DNA of 52,048 nt, taken from positions 1-52,048 of IMG/VR virus record IMGVR_UViG_3300020222_000034. One strand, given 5' to 3'. Below the pieces are notes generated by a model. The model saw only the letters and a program-made list of their open reading frames with translations, was not told the origin of the DNA and did no database searches. The DNA comes from a virus. Positions 37,633 to 46,069 of the stretch are shown here, piece by piece. The stretch's first letter is position 1, and every line of letters begins with the position of its first letter. The position numbers and the translations under genes were made by a program.

Positions 37633-37930
37633 TGCTTTCCTCTTCGATTGTTTGATCGTTCTCAAGAAGCTCTGATACTTCTTTGTATTTTTTCATATAG
37701 TTTCTTAGATCGCGAGAATGACGAATAAGATTTTTCAATGTTTCATCACCATAATACATTTCAAGTTCATAAATAAAATTTATATGCTGATCGAATTCGT
37801 CTAGTCTTCCGTATAATTCAGTTAAATTATCAGAAACAAAATTAAGTCTAAATACCAATTTATAACAAAACCACCCCAATAGAGCAGTTGAGGCGGCAAA
37901 TAATAACAATAATAAAATTAATATAGTCAT
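37538..37930 (-). CDS. Single-pass membrane protein with coiled coil and acidic tail
   Basis: A 130-residue protein. Residues about 2-27 form a hydrophobic membrane segment (TILILLLLLFAASTALLGWF), probably with the N-terminus outside and the rest cytoplasmic. Residues 30-90 are helical and likely coiled-coil. Residues about 90-115 are strongly acidic (EESNVERDEISEEDEKSEE). The last 31 codons overlap the start of the sigma factor in a different frame. Its ATG overlaps the stop of the zinc-ribbon gene (ATGA). Function is unknown. Membrane anchoring is a firm prediction; partners are not visible. Confidence 0.6.
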   Translation of the reverse strand: MTILILLLLLFAASTALLGWFCYKLVFRLNFVSDNLTELYGRLDEFDQHINFIYELEMYYGDETLKNLIRHSRDLRNYMKKYKEVSELLENDQTIEEESNVERDEISEEDEKSEEKFATATGKTVFYSGA

Positions 37931-38181
37931 CCTGGTACAAAATCCGTTGTTTTTAATTTCTGCTTTTCTTGCTTTATTTCTTCACGCGTTTCTTGAATAT
38001 AGTTGTCAACAATAGAACCAACTTTTTGCTTATTTTCTTTTTTGACTATACCACTAAAATGTGGAACCTTTAATAAGGTTTGTTCCTTACAAACTTCACA
38101 TTGGGTCTTTTTTTCGGAAAGAGTGTGATAGTATTCAAAGACACCATCACACTTCTCACAATGATATGCGTATCTCGGCAT
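37927..38181 (-). CDS. FmdB-type zinc-ribbon protein
   Basis: An 84-residue protein. The start is ATG 38181, overlapping the upstream stop as TGATG; an immediately preceding GTG is an alternative. It begins MPRYAYHCEKCDGVFEYYH and has two CxxC pairs (C8/C11 and C28/C31), the FmdB zinc-ribbon pattern. Residues 40-84 are hydrophilic and helical, ending TTDFVPG. FmdB-like ribbons occur in many bacteria and phages with a proposed but unproven regulatory role. The position between sigma-factor genes and the sugar island might mean a transcription role; that is inference. Family assignment is confident. Confidence 0.7.
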   Translation of the reverse strand: MPRYAYHCEKCDGVFEYYHTLSEKKTQCEVCKEQTLLKVPHFSGIVKKENKQKVGSIVDNYIQETREEIKQEKQKLKTTDFVPG

Positions 38182-38390
38182 CACTCACTTACAAATTGTG
38201 GTGTATCATCTTGTTCTTCTGCTGATACGCGGAATGTTGGAGGATTTGATACAATTAATTCTCCATTTTGATCTGTTAGTAGTTCAAAACCTTTTAATAC
38301 TGGAACAATATCTGTTTGTGTTAATAGGCTGTTTTGTAGGGCCATCATTATGGCTCCTAATGCTTGATTTGATAATTTTAATTTTTCCAT
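38181..38390 (-). CDS. Small protein of 69 aa, unknown
   Basis: The start is ATG 38390, preceded by GGGAG in the end of the cupin gene; an upstream ATG at 38405 would lie inside it. The protein reads MEKLKLSNQALGAIMMAL, then QTDIVPVLKGFELLTDQNG, then ELIVSNPPTFRV and an acidic tail. I recall similar small proteins (helix, then IVPVLK and NPP motifs) in marine T4-like phages, without assigned function. Its proximity to the gp55-like factor raises the idea of a late-transcription accessory such as gp33, but no sequence feature proves it. Confidence 0.55.
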   Translation of the reverse strand: MEKLKLSNQALGAIMMALQNSLLTQTDIVPVLKGFELLTDQNGELIVSNPPTFRVSAEEQDDTPQFVSE

Positions 38391-38391
38391 T

Positions 38392-38730
38392 TTACACTCT
38401 CCCATATGAATCTTCGTATCTTACAATGTCTTCTTCAGAAAATGAAGAACCTGTTTGTACTTCTATCACAACAAGATCTTCTGTTCCCATATTCTCTAAA
38501 CGATGTTTTGTTCCGGCTGGAATAAAATATATCATTCCTGCTTGTATTGGAGAAATTTCATCGTCTAGTGTTACTTCTCCGGTTCCTTGTAGAACTGTCC
38601 AAAGCTCACTTCTTTTTTCGTGAGTTTGTAGACTAAACTTTTGACCTGGATTTATAACCAGTCTTTTTACTTTACATTTTTCTTCTTCGTGTAGAACTTG
38701 AAAAGTTCCCCATGGTCTTGTTTCTAACAT
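38392..38730 (-). CDS. Cupin protein, ManC/AlgA C-terminal type (mannose-6-phosphate isomerase-like)
   Basis: A 112-residue single-domain cupin. The start is ATG 38730, with GGAG in the end of the Glf gene. Visible family features are RPWGTF (5-10), VKRLVINPGQKFSLQTHEKR (21-40), SELWTVLQGTG (41-51), IYFIPAGTKHRLEN (67-80) and the end RYEDSYGR. These match the C-terminal isomerase domain of bifunctional mannose-1-phosphate guanylyltransferases; H37, E42 and H76 probably bind the metal. It would interconvert fructose-6-P and mannose-6-P, feeding GDP-mannose. No guanylyltransferase domain is visible here. The gene opens the sugar island and is coupled to Glf. Confidence 0.75.
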   Translation of the reverse strand: MLETRPWGTFQVLHEEEKCKVKRLVINPGQKFSLQTHEKRSELWTVLQGTGEVTLDDEISPIQAGMIYFIPAGTKHRLENMGTEDLVVIEVQTGSSFSEEDIVRYEDSYGRV

Positions 38731-38731
38731 T

Positions 38732-39832
38732 TTAAACTCCACTTAATTCTTTTTTAACTTTTGTTAAAGCAGAAGCAATTATCTGATGCATATCATAATA
38801 TTTATATTCTGCTAATCTTCCACCTAATATATAGCGATTTTCTTTTTCAGTTAATAGCTTATATCTGTTATACATATCTAAATTTTTTTCATCGGATATT
38901 GGATAATATGGAACTTTTGTATTATCGTATGAATCTGGATATTCTTTTGTTATAAATGTTTTTTCTTGTGTTCCAAATTCAAAATGTTTATGTTCTGTTA
39001 TTCTTGTATATGGAACTTCTTTTTCAGTGTAATTTACTACAGCATTTCCTTGAAAATCTCCATCTAATATTTCATTTTCAAATTTTAAACTTCTATATTC
39101 TAATTGTCCATATTGATATTGAAATAATTCATCAATTTTTCCACTAAAAACTATTTTATTTGCTTTTTTTTCAAAATATTCTTTATCTTTTAAAAAATCT
39201 ACTTCTGTTATTGTTTCTATTCCAGATAACATTTTTTCAAATATTTGTGTATATCCACCTATAGGTATACCTTGGTATTTATCATTAAAATAATTATCAT
39301 CATAAGTCAGACGAATTGGAAGTCTTTTTATTATTGAAGATGGAAGATGTTTTGGTTCTCTTCCCCATTGTTTTGTTGTATATCCTTTTATAAAAATTTG
39401 ATAGATCTCTTCTCCAACTTGAGACAATATCCAATCTTCTAAATTTAATGGATTATCATTTTTTATTTTAACTTTATCTAATTTCTGTCTTGCTTCTTCT
39501 GGGTTTTTAGTATCCCATAATTGATATAAGGTAAAAAGATTAATTGGAAAAGAATAAATATTATTTTTATAATTTACTTTTGGTCTATTAACATAGTGGT
39601 TGAAATCAGCAAATTGATTTATATAATCCCATATTCTTTTATCATTTGTATGAAATATGTGAGGACCATATTTATGGACATTTATGTTTTCAATTTTTTC
39701 TGTGTAACAGTTTCCTCCAATATGATTTCTTTTCTCTAAAACAAGAACTTTTTTACCAATTTTATTTGCTTCATGAGCGTATACAGAACCAAATATCCCA
39801 CTTCCAACTATGATATAATCATATTTATTCAT
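38732..39832 (-). CDS. glf: UDP-galactopyranose mutase
   Basis: A 366-residue flavoprotein, the usual length of bacterial Glf. The FAD-binding start IIVGSGIFGSVYAHEANK lies at 7-24, VLEKRNHIGGN at 31-41, the substrate-site block HKYGPHIFHTN at 53-63, KGYTTKQWG near 150, and a C-terminal GRLAEYKYYDMHQ near 345. Glf converts UDP-galactopyranose to UDP-galactofuranose, the donor for galactofuranosyl residues in surface glycans. The neighbouring glycosyltransferases could use it. The ATG at 39832 overlaps the upstream stop (ATGA). Glf is uncommon in phages, so gain from a bacterium is likely, though base composition here matches the surroundings. Confidence 0.9.
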   Translation of the reverse strand: MNKYDYIIVGSGIFGSVYAHEANKIGKKVLVLEKRNHIGGNCYTEKIENINVHKYGPHIFHTNDKRIWDYINQFADFNHYVNRPKVNYKNNIYSFPINLFTLYQLWDTKNPEEARQKLDKVKIKNDNPLNLEDWILSQVGEEIYQIFIKGYTTKQWGREPKHLPSSIIKRLPIRLTYDDNYFNDKYQGIPIGGYTQIFEKMLSGIETITEVDFLKDKEYFEKKANKIVFSGKIDELFQYQYGQLEYRSLKFENEILDGDFQGNAVVNYTEKEVPYTRITEHKHFEFGTQEKTFITKEYPDSYDNTKVPYYPISDEKNLDMYNRYKLLTEKENRYILGGRLAEYKYYDMHQIIASALTKVKKELSGV

Positions 39833-40356
39833 TTACAAATAATCCATTGGTTTTCATATATTATTATTTTATTTTCATAAATATGTGAATTTTTTAACTT
39901 GTTTGATATATTAATAGTTTTTTTTAAATCAATATTTATATGTGAAGAAAATTTAATTACATCATTTCTAACTGAATCCCAATTCCAGTCATCCCCAAAT
40001 AATATTCCATTATTATTTAATAGTGAATAACATTTTTTAAGTTCCAAGAAAGTTTCTTCTTCCAAATGAGCAGAATCTAAATATATAAAACTAGGAAGAC
40101 TGCTTATTCTTTTTTCTTGAAAAAGTCTTTTTATTAAATCTACGCCTATCAAACTTGTACATTGTATAGGTAAAATGATGTTTTGATTTTGCGTATATAT
40201 TATATTGCTTAAAAATCTATTGTAAATTGTTGGCTTGCCATCTTTTAAATTTAAAAATTTCCATTTATTATTTTGTAATAATTCTTTTTCCCAACACCAC
40301 ATGTTAACATCGCCACAAAAAGGATCGATACATATAATTTCATTTATTATATTCAT
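39829..40356 (-). CDS. SAM-methyltransferase-like protein lacking motif I
   Basis: A 175-residue protein that aligns by eye with the later part of Methyltransf_24-type class I methyltransferases: EIICIDPFCGD (the acidic end of strand 2), YNRFLSNI, then IYLDSAHLEEETFLELKKCY and NNNGILFGDDWNWD. The family normally has 40-50 residues before this, including the glycine-rich SAM loop (motif I). Here the ORF begins just before strand 2, with no upstream extension possible in the 16-base gap. It may be truncated and inactive, or a partner supplies the missing part. In sugar islands such enzymes methylate glycans. Family call is moderately strong; activity is uncertain. Confidence 0.6.
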   Translation of the reverse strand: MNIINEIICIDPFCGDVNMWCWEKELLQNNKWKFLNLKDGKPTIYNRFLSNIIYTQNQNIILPIQCTSLIGVDLIKRLFQEKRISSLPSFIYLDSAHLEEETFLELKKCYSLLNNNGILFGDDWNWDSVRNDVIKFSSHINIDLKKTINISNKLKNSHIYENKIIIYENQWIICK

Positions 40357-40372
40357 CTATTTTCCCTTTAAA

Positions 40373-41032
40373 TTAAAGAGTTCTCTTGTAGTTAAGAGAT
40401 TGTCCCCAATTTGCTTTATTTTTATAAAGGTCTAAAGAAGGATAGTATTCTGTCCTTCTTTGCCCGCCAGTATTATACCAATTATTGTTATCTACAACAA
40501 GAAAATGATTAATATTATTATAAATTAATGGTTTTGGTTCTGTTTTCCATAAAATATAATCTTCATTATTAACTCCCCATTTTTTCCATTGATCTAATGA
40601 AGATTCTGAATAATCAGAGTTTTTTATTGAAATAATTTTTTCTCTTACACTTAAAAGATAATCATATCTATACGAACCAATTGACATAGAAGGACTTGTT
40701 TTTAATGCTAATTTTTCCGGTTTTTCAGATGGAATATTGTATAATAATTTTTTGAAATTCAAGCCAACTTTACAAGTATCGTGAATTAAAAACCAATATT
40801 CTGATTCAATTTGTTTTTCACATATTTCTATTAATGGAGTATAATCTATAGAATTGTGCTCTAATTCATAATATTTTATATTTGAAATTACATATTTTTT
40901 ATATTTATTAAAACCACCAATAAAAACATTTATATCTTTTTCTTCAATACCAGAATCTATCAAACTTGGTATTAAAATTGGCAAAGTTTTATTGTAAAAA
41001 TTAATATTTGAAGCAATTGCTATTTTAATCAT
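40373..41032 (-). CDS. Glycosyltransferase-like protein of phage type
   Basis: A 219-residue protein starting MIKIAIASNINFYN. A Rossmann-like start is followed by YWFLIHDTCKVGLNF near residue 80, where HDTC takes the place of the DxD motif as in GT-A-type phage transferases. A C-terminal segment with GGQRRTEYYPSLDLYKNKA follows. I recall this combination in predicted phage glycosyltransferases. Its ATG overlaps the upstream stop (ATGA). Donor and acceptor are unknown. It is probably one of the enzymes assembling the island's glycan. GT assignment is by motif and context, not strong. Confidence 0.5.
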   Translation of the reverse strand: MIKIAIASNINFYNKTLPILIPSLIDSGIEEKDINVFIGGFNKYKKYVISNIKYYELEHNSIDYTPLIEICEKQIESEYWFLIHDTCKVGLNFKKLLYNIPSEKPEKLALKTSPSMSIGSYRYDYLLSVREKIISIKNSDYSESSLDQWKKWGVNNEDYILWKTEPKPLIYNNINHFLVVDNNNWYNTGGQRRTEYYPSLDLYKNKANWGQSLNYKRTL

Positions 41033-41697
41033 TTAATCTTTTCCATATCTTTTAAAAATTGTGTATTCATATAATTTATGAAACTTTTTTGATCTTCATA
41101 AAAGAACTTTGAAGCATGTTGATACAATGAATCAGTTACACTTTTTCTTGCATCTGGATGATTGTGTTCCAAATTTATATTTGGAAAATACTTTAAACAT
41201 TTTAAATATTTTCCTATTTCCATCCAAAAATTATCTACATACATGTGCTTTAAACATTCCGGACCCATAAACCCTAAATCTTTAATTATATTTGAACTCA
41301 TGAAAGCATGAGTGCAAAGTCTTTCATGTTGAAGTCCATCGTCTCCATAATACACACAATATTTATTTTTTTCTGCTTCTTGAAGAAAGATATTTTCCCA
41401 ATCTTTAGTCATAAAAACACAATCGTTTCCAACAAAATAAACATATTTATAATTTTCTAAATATTTTGATGTTAAATAATTAATTTTTTGTATCACATTT
41501 AATCTAACTTCATTAATATCAATTATGGTATTTTCAAAATTAATTTCACCATGAATCAAATCTTCTTTATCCATGCCTATTAGAAAATCAGATTTTCCAG
41601 AAGTAGTCTCTTTCCATGAATTATAAAGAGCTTCTAAGGTTTGATTTCTTCTTCCACCAGCACTATGATGTGGAACCATTACTAAAATATCTTTCAT
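41029..41697 (-). CDS. Glycosyltransferase-like (GT-A fold) protein
   Basis: A 222-residue protein. It starts MKDILVMVPHHSAGGRRNQ, then has KYVYFVGNDCVFMTKDWENI around residues 85-110, where GNDC occupies the usual DxD site. Then come LCTHAFMSSNIIKDLGF and a His-rich NLEHNHPDARK segment. The pattern is that of small GT-A family glycosyltransferases. The predicted substrate is unknown. Its stop overlaps the next gene (ATGA), and the preceding GT2 gene ends 12 bases upstream. Together with neighbours it probably forms a polycistronic unit. Confidence in GT fold is moderate. Confidence 0.55.
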   Translation of the reverse strand: MKDILVMVPHHSAGGRRNQTLEALYNSWKETTSGKSDFLIGMDKEDLIHGEINFENTIIDINEVRLNVIQKINYLTSKYLENYKYVYFVGNDCVFMTKDWENIFLQEAEKNKYCVYYGDDGLQHERLCTHAFMSSNIIKDLGFMGPECLKHMYVDNFWMEIGKYLKCLKYFPNINLEHNHPDARKSVTDSLYQHASKFFYEDQKSFINYMNTQFLKDMEKIK

Positions 41698-41709
41698 ATT
41701 CTCTCCAAA

Positions 41710-42315
41710 CTAATGATTTACTTTATAAGTTATAAAATCTGAAATATAAATTTTTGCCTTATTATCAGAGGCTTTTTTTATAAATTCAAAATCTTCAGAC
41801 TGACTAGAATTAAATGATAATTTGTTTTCTTTCAAAAAAGAAGTTTTTATTGCAAAAGATATGCCAACATTTCCAATATACAAAGAATTACTTCCATATC
41901 TTGGAATTATTGTTCCATCTTTTAAGACCATTCTAAATATACACAAATCAAAATTATTTTTACTAGATTCTAATTTAAGACCTTCAACATAATCAGACGC
42001 TAAAGTATCATCATCATCTAAAAAACCTATCCATTCTGATTCAATATCTTTTTCTAATAATTGATTTCTAACATTTCCTGCTTTACTATGAATTGCTTTA
42101 AAGTCAACATTTTTTAATAGCCCACTTTTTGGAAGATAAAAAGTTCTTATTCTATTATCTTCTAGTGGTTTTATTTTAATTTGTTCTTCATTTAATCCGT
42201 CAAAACCAATATAAGCACACCAATTACTATTGGTTTGTTTTATTAATGAATTTAGTGAGTTATTTAAACTATCTCTTGCAACACTTGGTATTATAAATGT
42301 AATAAAATTTTTCAT
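41710..42315 (-). CDS. Glycosyltransferase family 2-like protein
   Basis: A 201-residue protein starting MKNFITFIIPSVARDSLNNS, the typical GT2 opening strand and helix. The SEWIGFLDDDDTLASDYVEG block around residues 93-112 carries the DxD-type acidic motif that binds nucleotide sugar and metal. The C-terminal end is short (ISDFITYKVNH), so this is a minimal catalytic domain. No membrane segment is present. The ATG overlaps the TGA of the upstream glycosyltransferase remnant, so it was originally coupled to that gene. Donor sugar is unknown. Confidence 0.75.
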   Translation of the reverse strand: MKNFITFIIPSVARDSLNNSLNSLIKQTNSNWCAYIGFDGLNEEQIKIKPLEDNRIRTFYLPKSGLLKNVDFKAIHSKAGNVRNQLLEKDIESEWIGFLDDDDTLASDYVEGLKLESSKNNFDLCIFRMVLKDGTIIPRYGSNSLYIGNVGISFAIKTSFLKENKLSFNSSQSEDFEFIKKASDNKAKIYISDFITYKVNH

Positions 42316-42502
42316 AATATTATTTTTTCTCTTACATATTCCATATCTTTAATTTTATTATTAGGTATAACAGTAATAAAATCTTTACTTGATGACCTAA
42401 ATTTATTAAATTCTGATAATAATCCCAAATAAGAATTTCAACTGCTCCCCAGCTAGTTGGAGGAATACTCATTAACCCTGGTCCAATAATAGCAATTTTC
42501 AC
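42312..42502 (-). pseudogene. Deletion remnant of a GT4-type glycosyltransferase
   Basis: The 183-base gap between two GT genes is a broken gene. A GTG at 42502 overlaps the upstream stop (GTGA) and is preceded by AAGGAG at 8-base spacing. It encodes VKIAIIGPGLMSIPPTSWGA, then a WDYYQNLINLGHQVK block: a classic GT4 N-terminus. The frame then ends after 56 residues. The other frame gives a tail, SSKDFITVIPNNKIKDMEY, whose TGA overlaps the next ATG (ATGA). So the first about 40 and last about 26 codons remain while the middle is missing and the frame is shifted. Both junctions with neighbours are intact. Confidence 0.75.
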
Positions 42503-43563
42503 TGCAACAACTCCTTGATAACATTTTTATAAATTTTAACTGAATCATCAATATTAAAATTACTTTTCCATTCTTGGCGAATTACCTCTGAATTAGAATT
42601 TTTAATACTTTTAGAAACACTCTCATAAATCTCATCTGAGCTTGGTAATCTATTTGTTAAAATGATTCCAGAATTTGTATTTTTAAATACCCCTCTTATT
42701 CCACCAACAGGAGTAGAAACCCAAGGCTTTCCGGCACTCATAGCTTCTAAAATACATAAAGGTAATCCTTCTGCTAAAGAACACAAAAGCAAACAATCAA
42801 TATTGTTTAATAATTTTTTTATTTTATCTTGATCGTTTGAACCTTTAATAAGATGAACGTTTTTCAAATTATTTTGATTTTTAATATTTAAACATTCTTT
42901 TAAATAATTTAAATCAGGGGTTGCTCCCATGAAAAGAAAATTGAAATTTCTTAATTTTTCATTTTCAGAAATTTTCTGTAAAACATAAACTTGATTTTTT
43001 CTACTCTCATAAGAAGCCATATAGCCAATCGTTGGATTTTGTGGATTCATTTTTAATGAAATTTTTTCTATATTTGTTGCTTTATAATCTTTAGAAAAAT
43101 TAGGTATATAAATATTTTTTATATTATTTTCTTCAAGAAATTTATTTGCAATTCCTTCTTTTGTAAAAGAAATTACCATAGAAGAACTTTTTAGATTATT
43201 TAGCGCATTTGGAAAGTTATCTTTCCAAGAATAAGAATTTTCATCTAAATTTAGAATAACAACTTTTTTTTCACACCAAATATTTTTAAAACGATTTAAC
43301 TGTCCACTATGCAAATCAGAAAAAAACAAACATAAATCATATTTTTTAACATTAAAAAACACATCTAAATCAGAATAATCATTATCAGAAAATTCAAATA
43401 CTTTGTGAGTAAAATCAAATAAATTTCTATCTTCTACTTTTGAAGTTATCAAATCAACTTCATATTCTTCTTGCAAAGAAGATAAGATTGTTTTAGCAAG
43501 AGTTTCTGTTCCTCCTATTTTCGGATAATAATTTTGCGTTAAAATAGCTATCTTCTTTTTCAT
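42499..43563 (-). CDS. Glycosyltransferase family 4-like protein
   Basis: A 354-residue GT-B fold protein. The N-terminal strand KKIAILTQNYYPKIGGTETL with its glycine loop is followed by a nucleotide-sugar binding half containing GYMASYESRKNQVYVL and a C-terminal CSLAEGLPLCILEAMSAGKP with STPVGG, where the E.G.....EA.....P pattern is the GT4 signature. It would transfer a sugar from a nucleotide donor with retention of configuration. Its ATG overlaps the stop of the upstream GT gene by four bases. Acceptor unknown. Family call is confident. Confidence 0.8.
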   Translation of the reverse strand: MKKKIAILTQNYYPKIGGTETLAKTILSSLQEEYEVDLITSKVEDRNLFDFTHKVFEFSDNDYSDLDVFFNVKKYDLCLFFSDLHSGQLNRFKNIWCEKKVVILNLDENSYSWKDNFPNALNNLKSSSMVISFTKEGIANKFLEENNIKNIYIPNFSKDYKATNIEKISLKMNPQNPTIGYMASYESRKNQVYVLQKISENEKLRNFNFLFMGATPDLNYLKECLNIKNQNNLKNVHLIKGSNDQDKIKKLLNNIDCLLLCSLAEGLPLCILEAMSAGKPWVSTPVGGIRGVFKNTNSGIILTNRLPSSDEIYESVSKSIKNSNSEVIRQEWKSNFNIDDSVKIYKNVIKELLQ

Positions 43564-44798
43564 ATATCTTCTAACTGTGATGTAATATCTGTTTTATTGA
43601 AAATAAAATCAACAAACTTTTGTTTCTGTTTTGATTCTGCAAATTCCACTAACACATGTTCTTTAAGTTTTCTTGCATTAGCAAGAGCGGCAGGATGGTT
43701 CTTTTGAACTTTTCTCATAGCATCCATAACACTATGTTCTTTTACAAAACACCATTGACTATCTGCTTGGATAACTCCATCCCATACTGCTTCTTTGCTT
43801 ACATTTGCTAAATCAAAATCAACAGTTGTAAAATGATTTCTCATTCGCACTTTGCCGTCTTCTTTTACTGGGGCAAGAAGGAAGTCAACATGACCACTCC
43901 ATTTTGGAGCAATTACAGGAAGACCATTGCAAACTGCTTCAAACAATGGAAGACCAAAACCTTCACCGTGAGTTGTTGACACGATTGCTTTAATCTTTGG
44001 ATCAGTATAAAGAGAATTTAATTCCGCTTCGCTCATATTTCCATGAAGCAGATAAACTTTACATTTTACATCCGGAACACTTTTCTTTACTGCTTCAATT
44101 CTCTTCTCGCAAGCCATTCTATCTGCAACGCAGTTCTTAGCAACATTTAGCTTCAACACCAAACCAACATCAGAGTCGTTTTTAAACTCCTTTAAAAAGG
44201 ATATGAGCGTTAATTCAACATTTTTCCTTGGTCCCCATTGAGCAACAGAAAGAAAATTAAAATCGGTTTTTAAATCAAGATTTAATTCTTTATTTTCTGT
44301 TTTCTTTACTGGGAAATGAACGACTTCAACTGGAGTTGTGTTTTTAAAATCAATTATTTGACCGTTTTGTTCGTTCTTCAACTTATATTCAGTTAAATCA
44401 AATACTTGTTTTGAATGTTCTGAAACAACAATAATTTTATCCATCAATCTTGCTTTATCAATCCACTGTGGAGAGACTTTTGTTGTTTCAATACCAGCAG
44501 TATATCCAATATTAACAGGTGCAATCTTTTCAAATTCGTTTGGTATTGTTACTTGTATACTTATATCAAATGGACCTTTTTGTTGAATGTATCCGTGAGT
44601 TTTGGCCATTAATTGCCCTATCCATTGTGTTTCTTCCGATTCTTCAACTGTCCAGCCGGTTTTTCCCCAAGGGATATTAACAAGAAATATATCAAACTTG
44701 TCTTCATGTTCTCTTAAAGAGCGAAGAGCAAAACGAGTTTGTTCGCCATAACCAGACATACTTAATGCTGGTCCTTTAACCAATACTTTCTTTCTCAT
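43560..44798 (-). CDS. Glycosyltransferase family 4-like protein
   Basis: A 412-residue protein. The start is ATG 44798, overlapping the upstream stop (ATGA), with AAGGAG at good spacing; an upstream start adds 7 residues. The N-terminus KGPALSMSGYGEQTRFALRS resembles GT4 opening strands. The second half has LSVAQWGPRKNVELTLISF and the signature STTHGEGFGLPLFEAVCNGLP, then APKWSG. These mark the donor-binding region. It is adjacent to two further GT4 genes and probably acts in sequence with them. Donor and acceptor are unknown. Confidence 0.8.
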   Translation of the reverse strand: MRKKVLVKGPALSMSGYGEQTRFALRSLREHEDKFDIFLVNIPWGKTGWTVEESEETQWIGQLMAKTHGYIQQKGPFDISIQVTIPNEFEKIAPVNIGYTAGIETTKVSPQWIDKARLMDKIIVVSEHSKQVFDLTEYKLKNEQNGQIIDFKNTTPVEVVHFPVKKTENKELNLDLKTDFNFLSVAQWGPRKNVELTLISFLKEFKNDSDVGLVLKLNVAKNCVADRMACEKRIEAVKKSVPDVKCKVYLLHGNMSEAELNSLYTDPKIKAIVSTTHGEGFGLPLFEAVCNGLPVIAPKWSGHVDFLLAPVKEDGKVRMRNHFTTVDFDLANVSKEAVWDGVIQADSQWCFVKEHSVMDAMRKVQKNHPAALANARKLKEHVLVEFAESKQKQKFVDFIFNKTDITSQLEDI

Positions 44799-46060
44799 GC
44801 GATCTCCTTGAGGGTCCAACGATTATATCCTTTTCTATTTTCCCACGAACCACGTTCATTGTAAACTTTTGTGAACAATTCATCCCACTTATTCATAAGT
44901 GTAGACATATTGTAGTTTGTTTGTAAATGATTTCTGCCTGCAACTCCAAGTGCTGTTCTTTCTGCTTCGCTCATATTAAACATTTTTAATAAAGCATTTA
45001 TAAAGTCTTCTTTATTAACACGGTCTTCATAAATAAATGGAACTTCTTGTGAACCAACAATCATTTGCGAAGCAACTGGAAGTTCAACTCCAAAATGCTC
45101 ACCGGAATCATTTTTAACTTGTTCTTGTAAGCCACCAGTTCGTGGAACAATTATCGGTGTTTCACAAGCAAGACTTTCTAGTGTTGAAAGTCCAAAACCT
45201 TCAGCATCGGAAAGACTGACTGTTACGTCTGTTACATTATACATACCGGCTAAATCTTGTGAACCAATTCTTCCAGCAGAGAACATCACTTCTCCGTTTG
45301 TTAGATTTAGTTCTCTTATTATGGCTTCAAGATCTGGACCATGTGGATCTTTTGGATCCGTGTGCATCAACAGTCTTGCTTTATCTTTTCCTACAACATT
45401 AAGGAAATCATTGAACCACCATACAACGCTACCAGGGTTTTTTCTACGAGCATTTCTGCTATTCCAAAATACTGTAAACTTCTTGCCTTGATCTTTTGGA
45501 AATACTATTTTTCTAAATTTATCAACTTGTTCGTCGGGCAATTTTTTAAACACATTCATATCAACAGCGTGTGGAATATAATGTGTTTCTACTTCTGGTG
45601 AAACATTTCTTACAATATCATCGGTTACCTTTGATATTGTTGCGATTACGTCATTTGATAGATAAAATGGTTTATTAAACTTTGGATATGGTTTGTTGTC
45701 CCAAACATGATAATAAACCATAGGAACATTACAACGAACTTCGTCTTCTATTTCCCAAAGCCAAGTATAAAATCTCGGATCAGTCATAAACCAAAGAATA
45801 TCTGGTTTTATTTGTTTTAATAATTGGCGTATTAAGTCTTGCGTTCCATATCCATCAACTGGAATAATGATAAAATCATCTCCCCATTCTTGGGTTTTTT
45901 GTATACGATAATCATTGTGCTTCATCGCGCCACCAAGACACACAAACGAATATTTGCCAGTTTTTAACATGGCTTCTATCATATATCTGGTTTGTGTGCC
46001 GACACCGCTCGGTGATAATGGATGATCACTTATGGTTAGTATCTTCATTTTTTTATTCAT
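44795..46060 (-). CDS. Glycosyltransferase family 4-like protein
   Basis: A 421-residue GT-B protein with GAGG before ATG 46060. It starts KILTISDHPLSPSGVGTQTR, with the glycine-rich GT4 loop, and contains FWNSRNARRKNPGSVVWWF and, near residue 285, the signature SLSDAEGFGLSTLESLACET followed by PIIVPRTGG. A further C-terminal helix (NMSTLMNKWDELFTKVY) closes the fold. This is a complete GT4 enzyme. It is the most upstream gene of the GT series, directly downstream of the Cas4-like nuclease. Donor sugar is not deducible. Confidence 0.8.
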   Translation of the reverse strand: MNKKMKILTISDHPLSPSGVGTQTRYMIEAMLKTGKYSFVCLGGAMKHNDYRIQKTQEWGDDFIIIPVDGYGTQDLIRQLLKQIKPDILWFMTDPRFYTWLWEIEDEVRCNVPMVYYHVWDNKPYPKFNKPFYLSNDVIATISKVTDDIVRNVSPEVETHYIPHAVDMNVFKKLPDEQVDKFRKIVFPKDQGKKFTVFWNSRNARRKNPGSVVWWFNDFLNVVGKDKARLLMHTDPKDPHGPDLEAIIRELNLTNGEVMFSAGRIGSQDLAGMYNVTDVTVSLSDAEGFGLSTLESLACETPIIVPRTGGLQEQVKNDSGEHFGVELPVASQMIVGSQEVPFIYEDRVNKEDFINALLKMFNMSEAERTALGVAGRNHLQTNYNMSTLMNKWDELFTKVYNERGSWENRKGYNRWTLKEIA

Positions 46061-46069
46061 TAAACTTCC

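Noticed and set aside
42312-42502. Programmed frameshift joining the two glycosyltransferase fragments
   Set aside because: Even joined they give only about 65 residues, far short of a GT4 enzyme, so an internal deletion explains them better.
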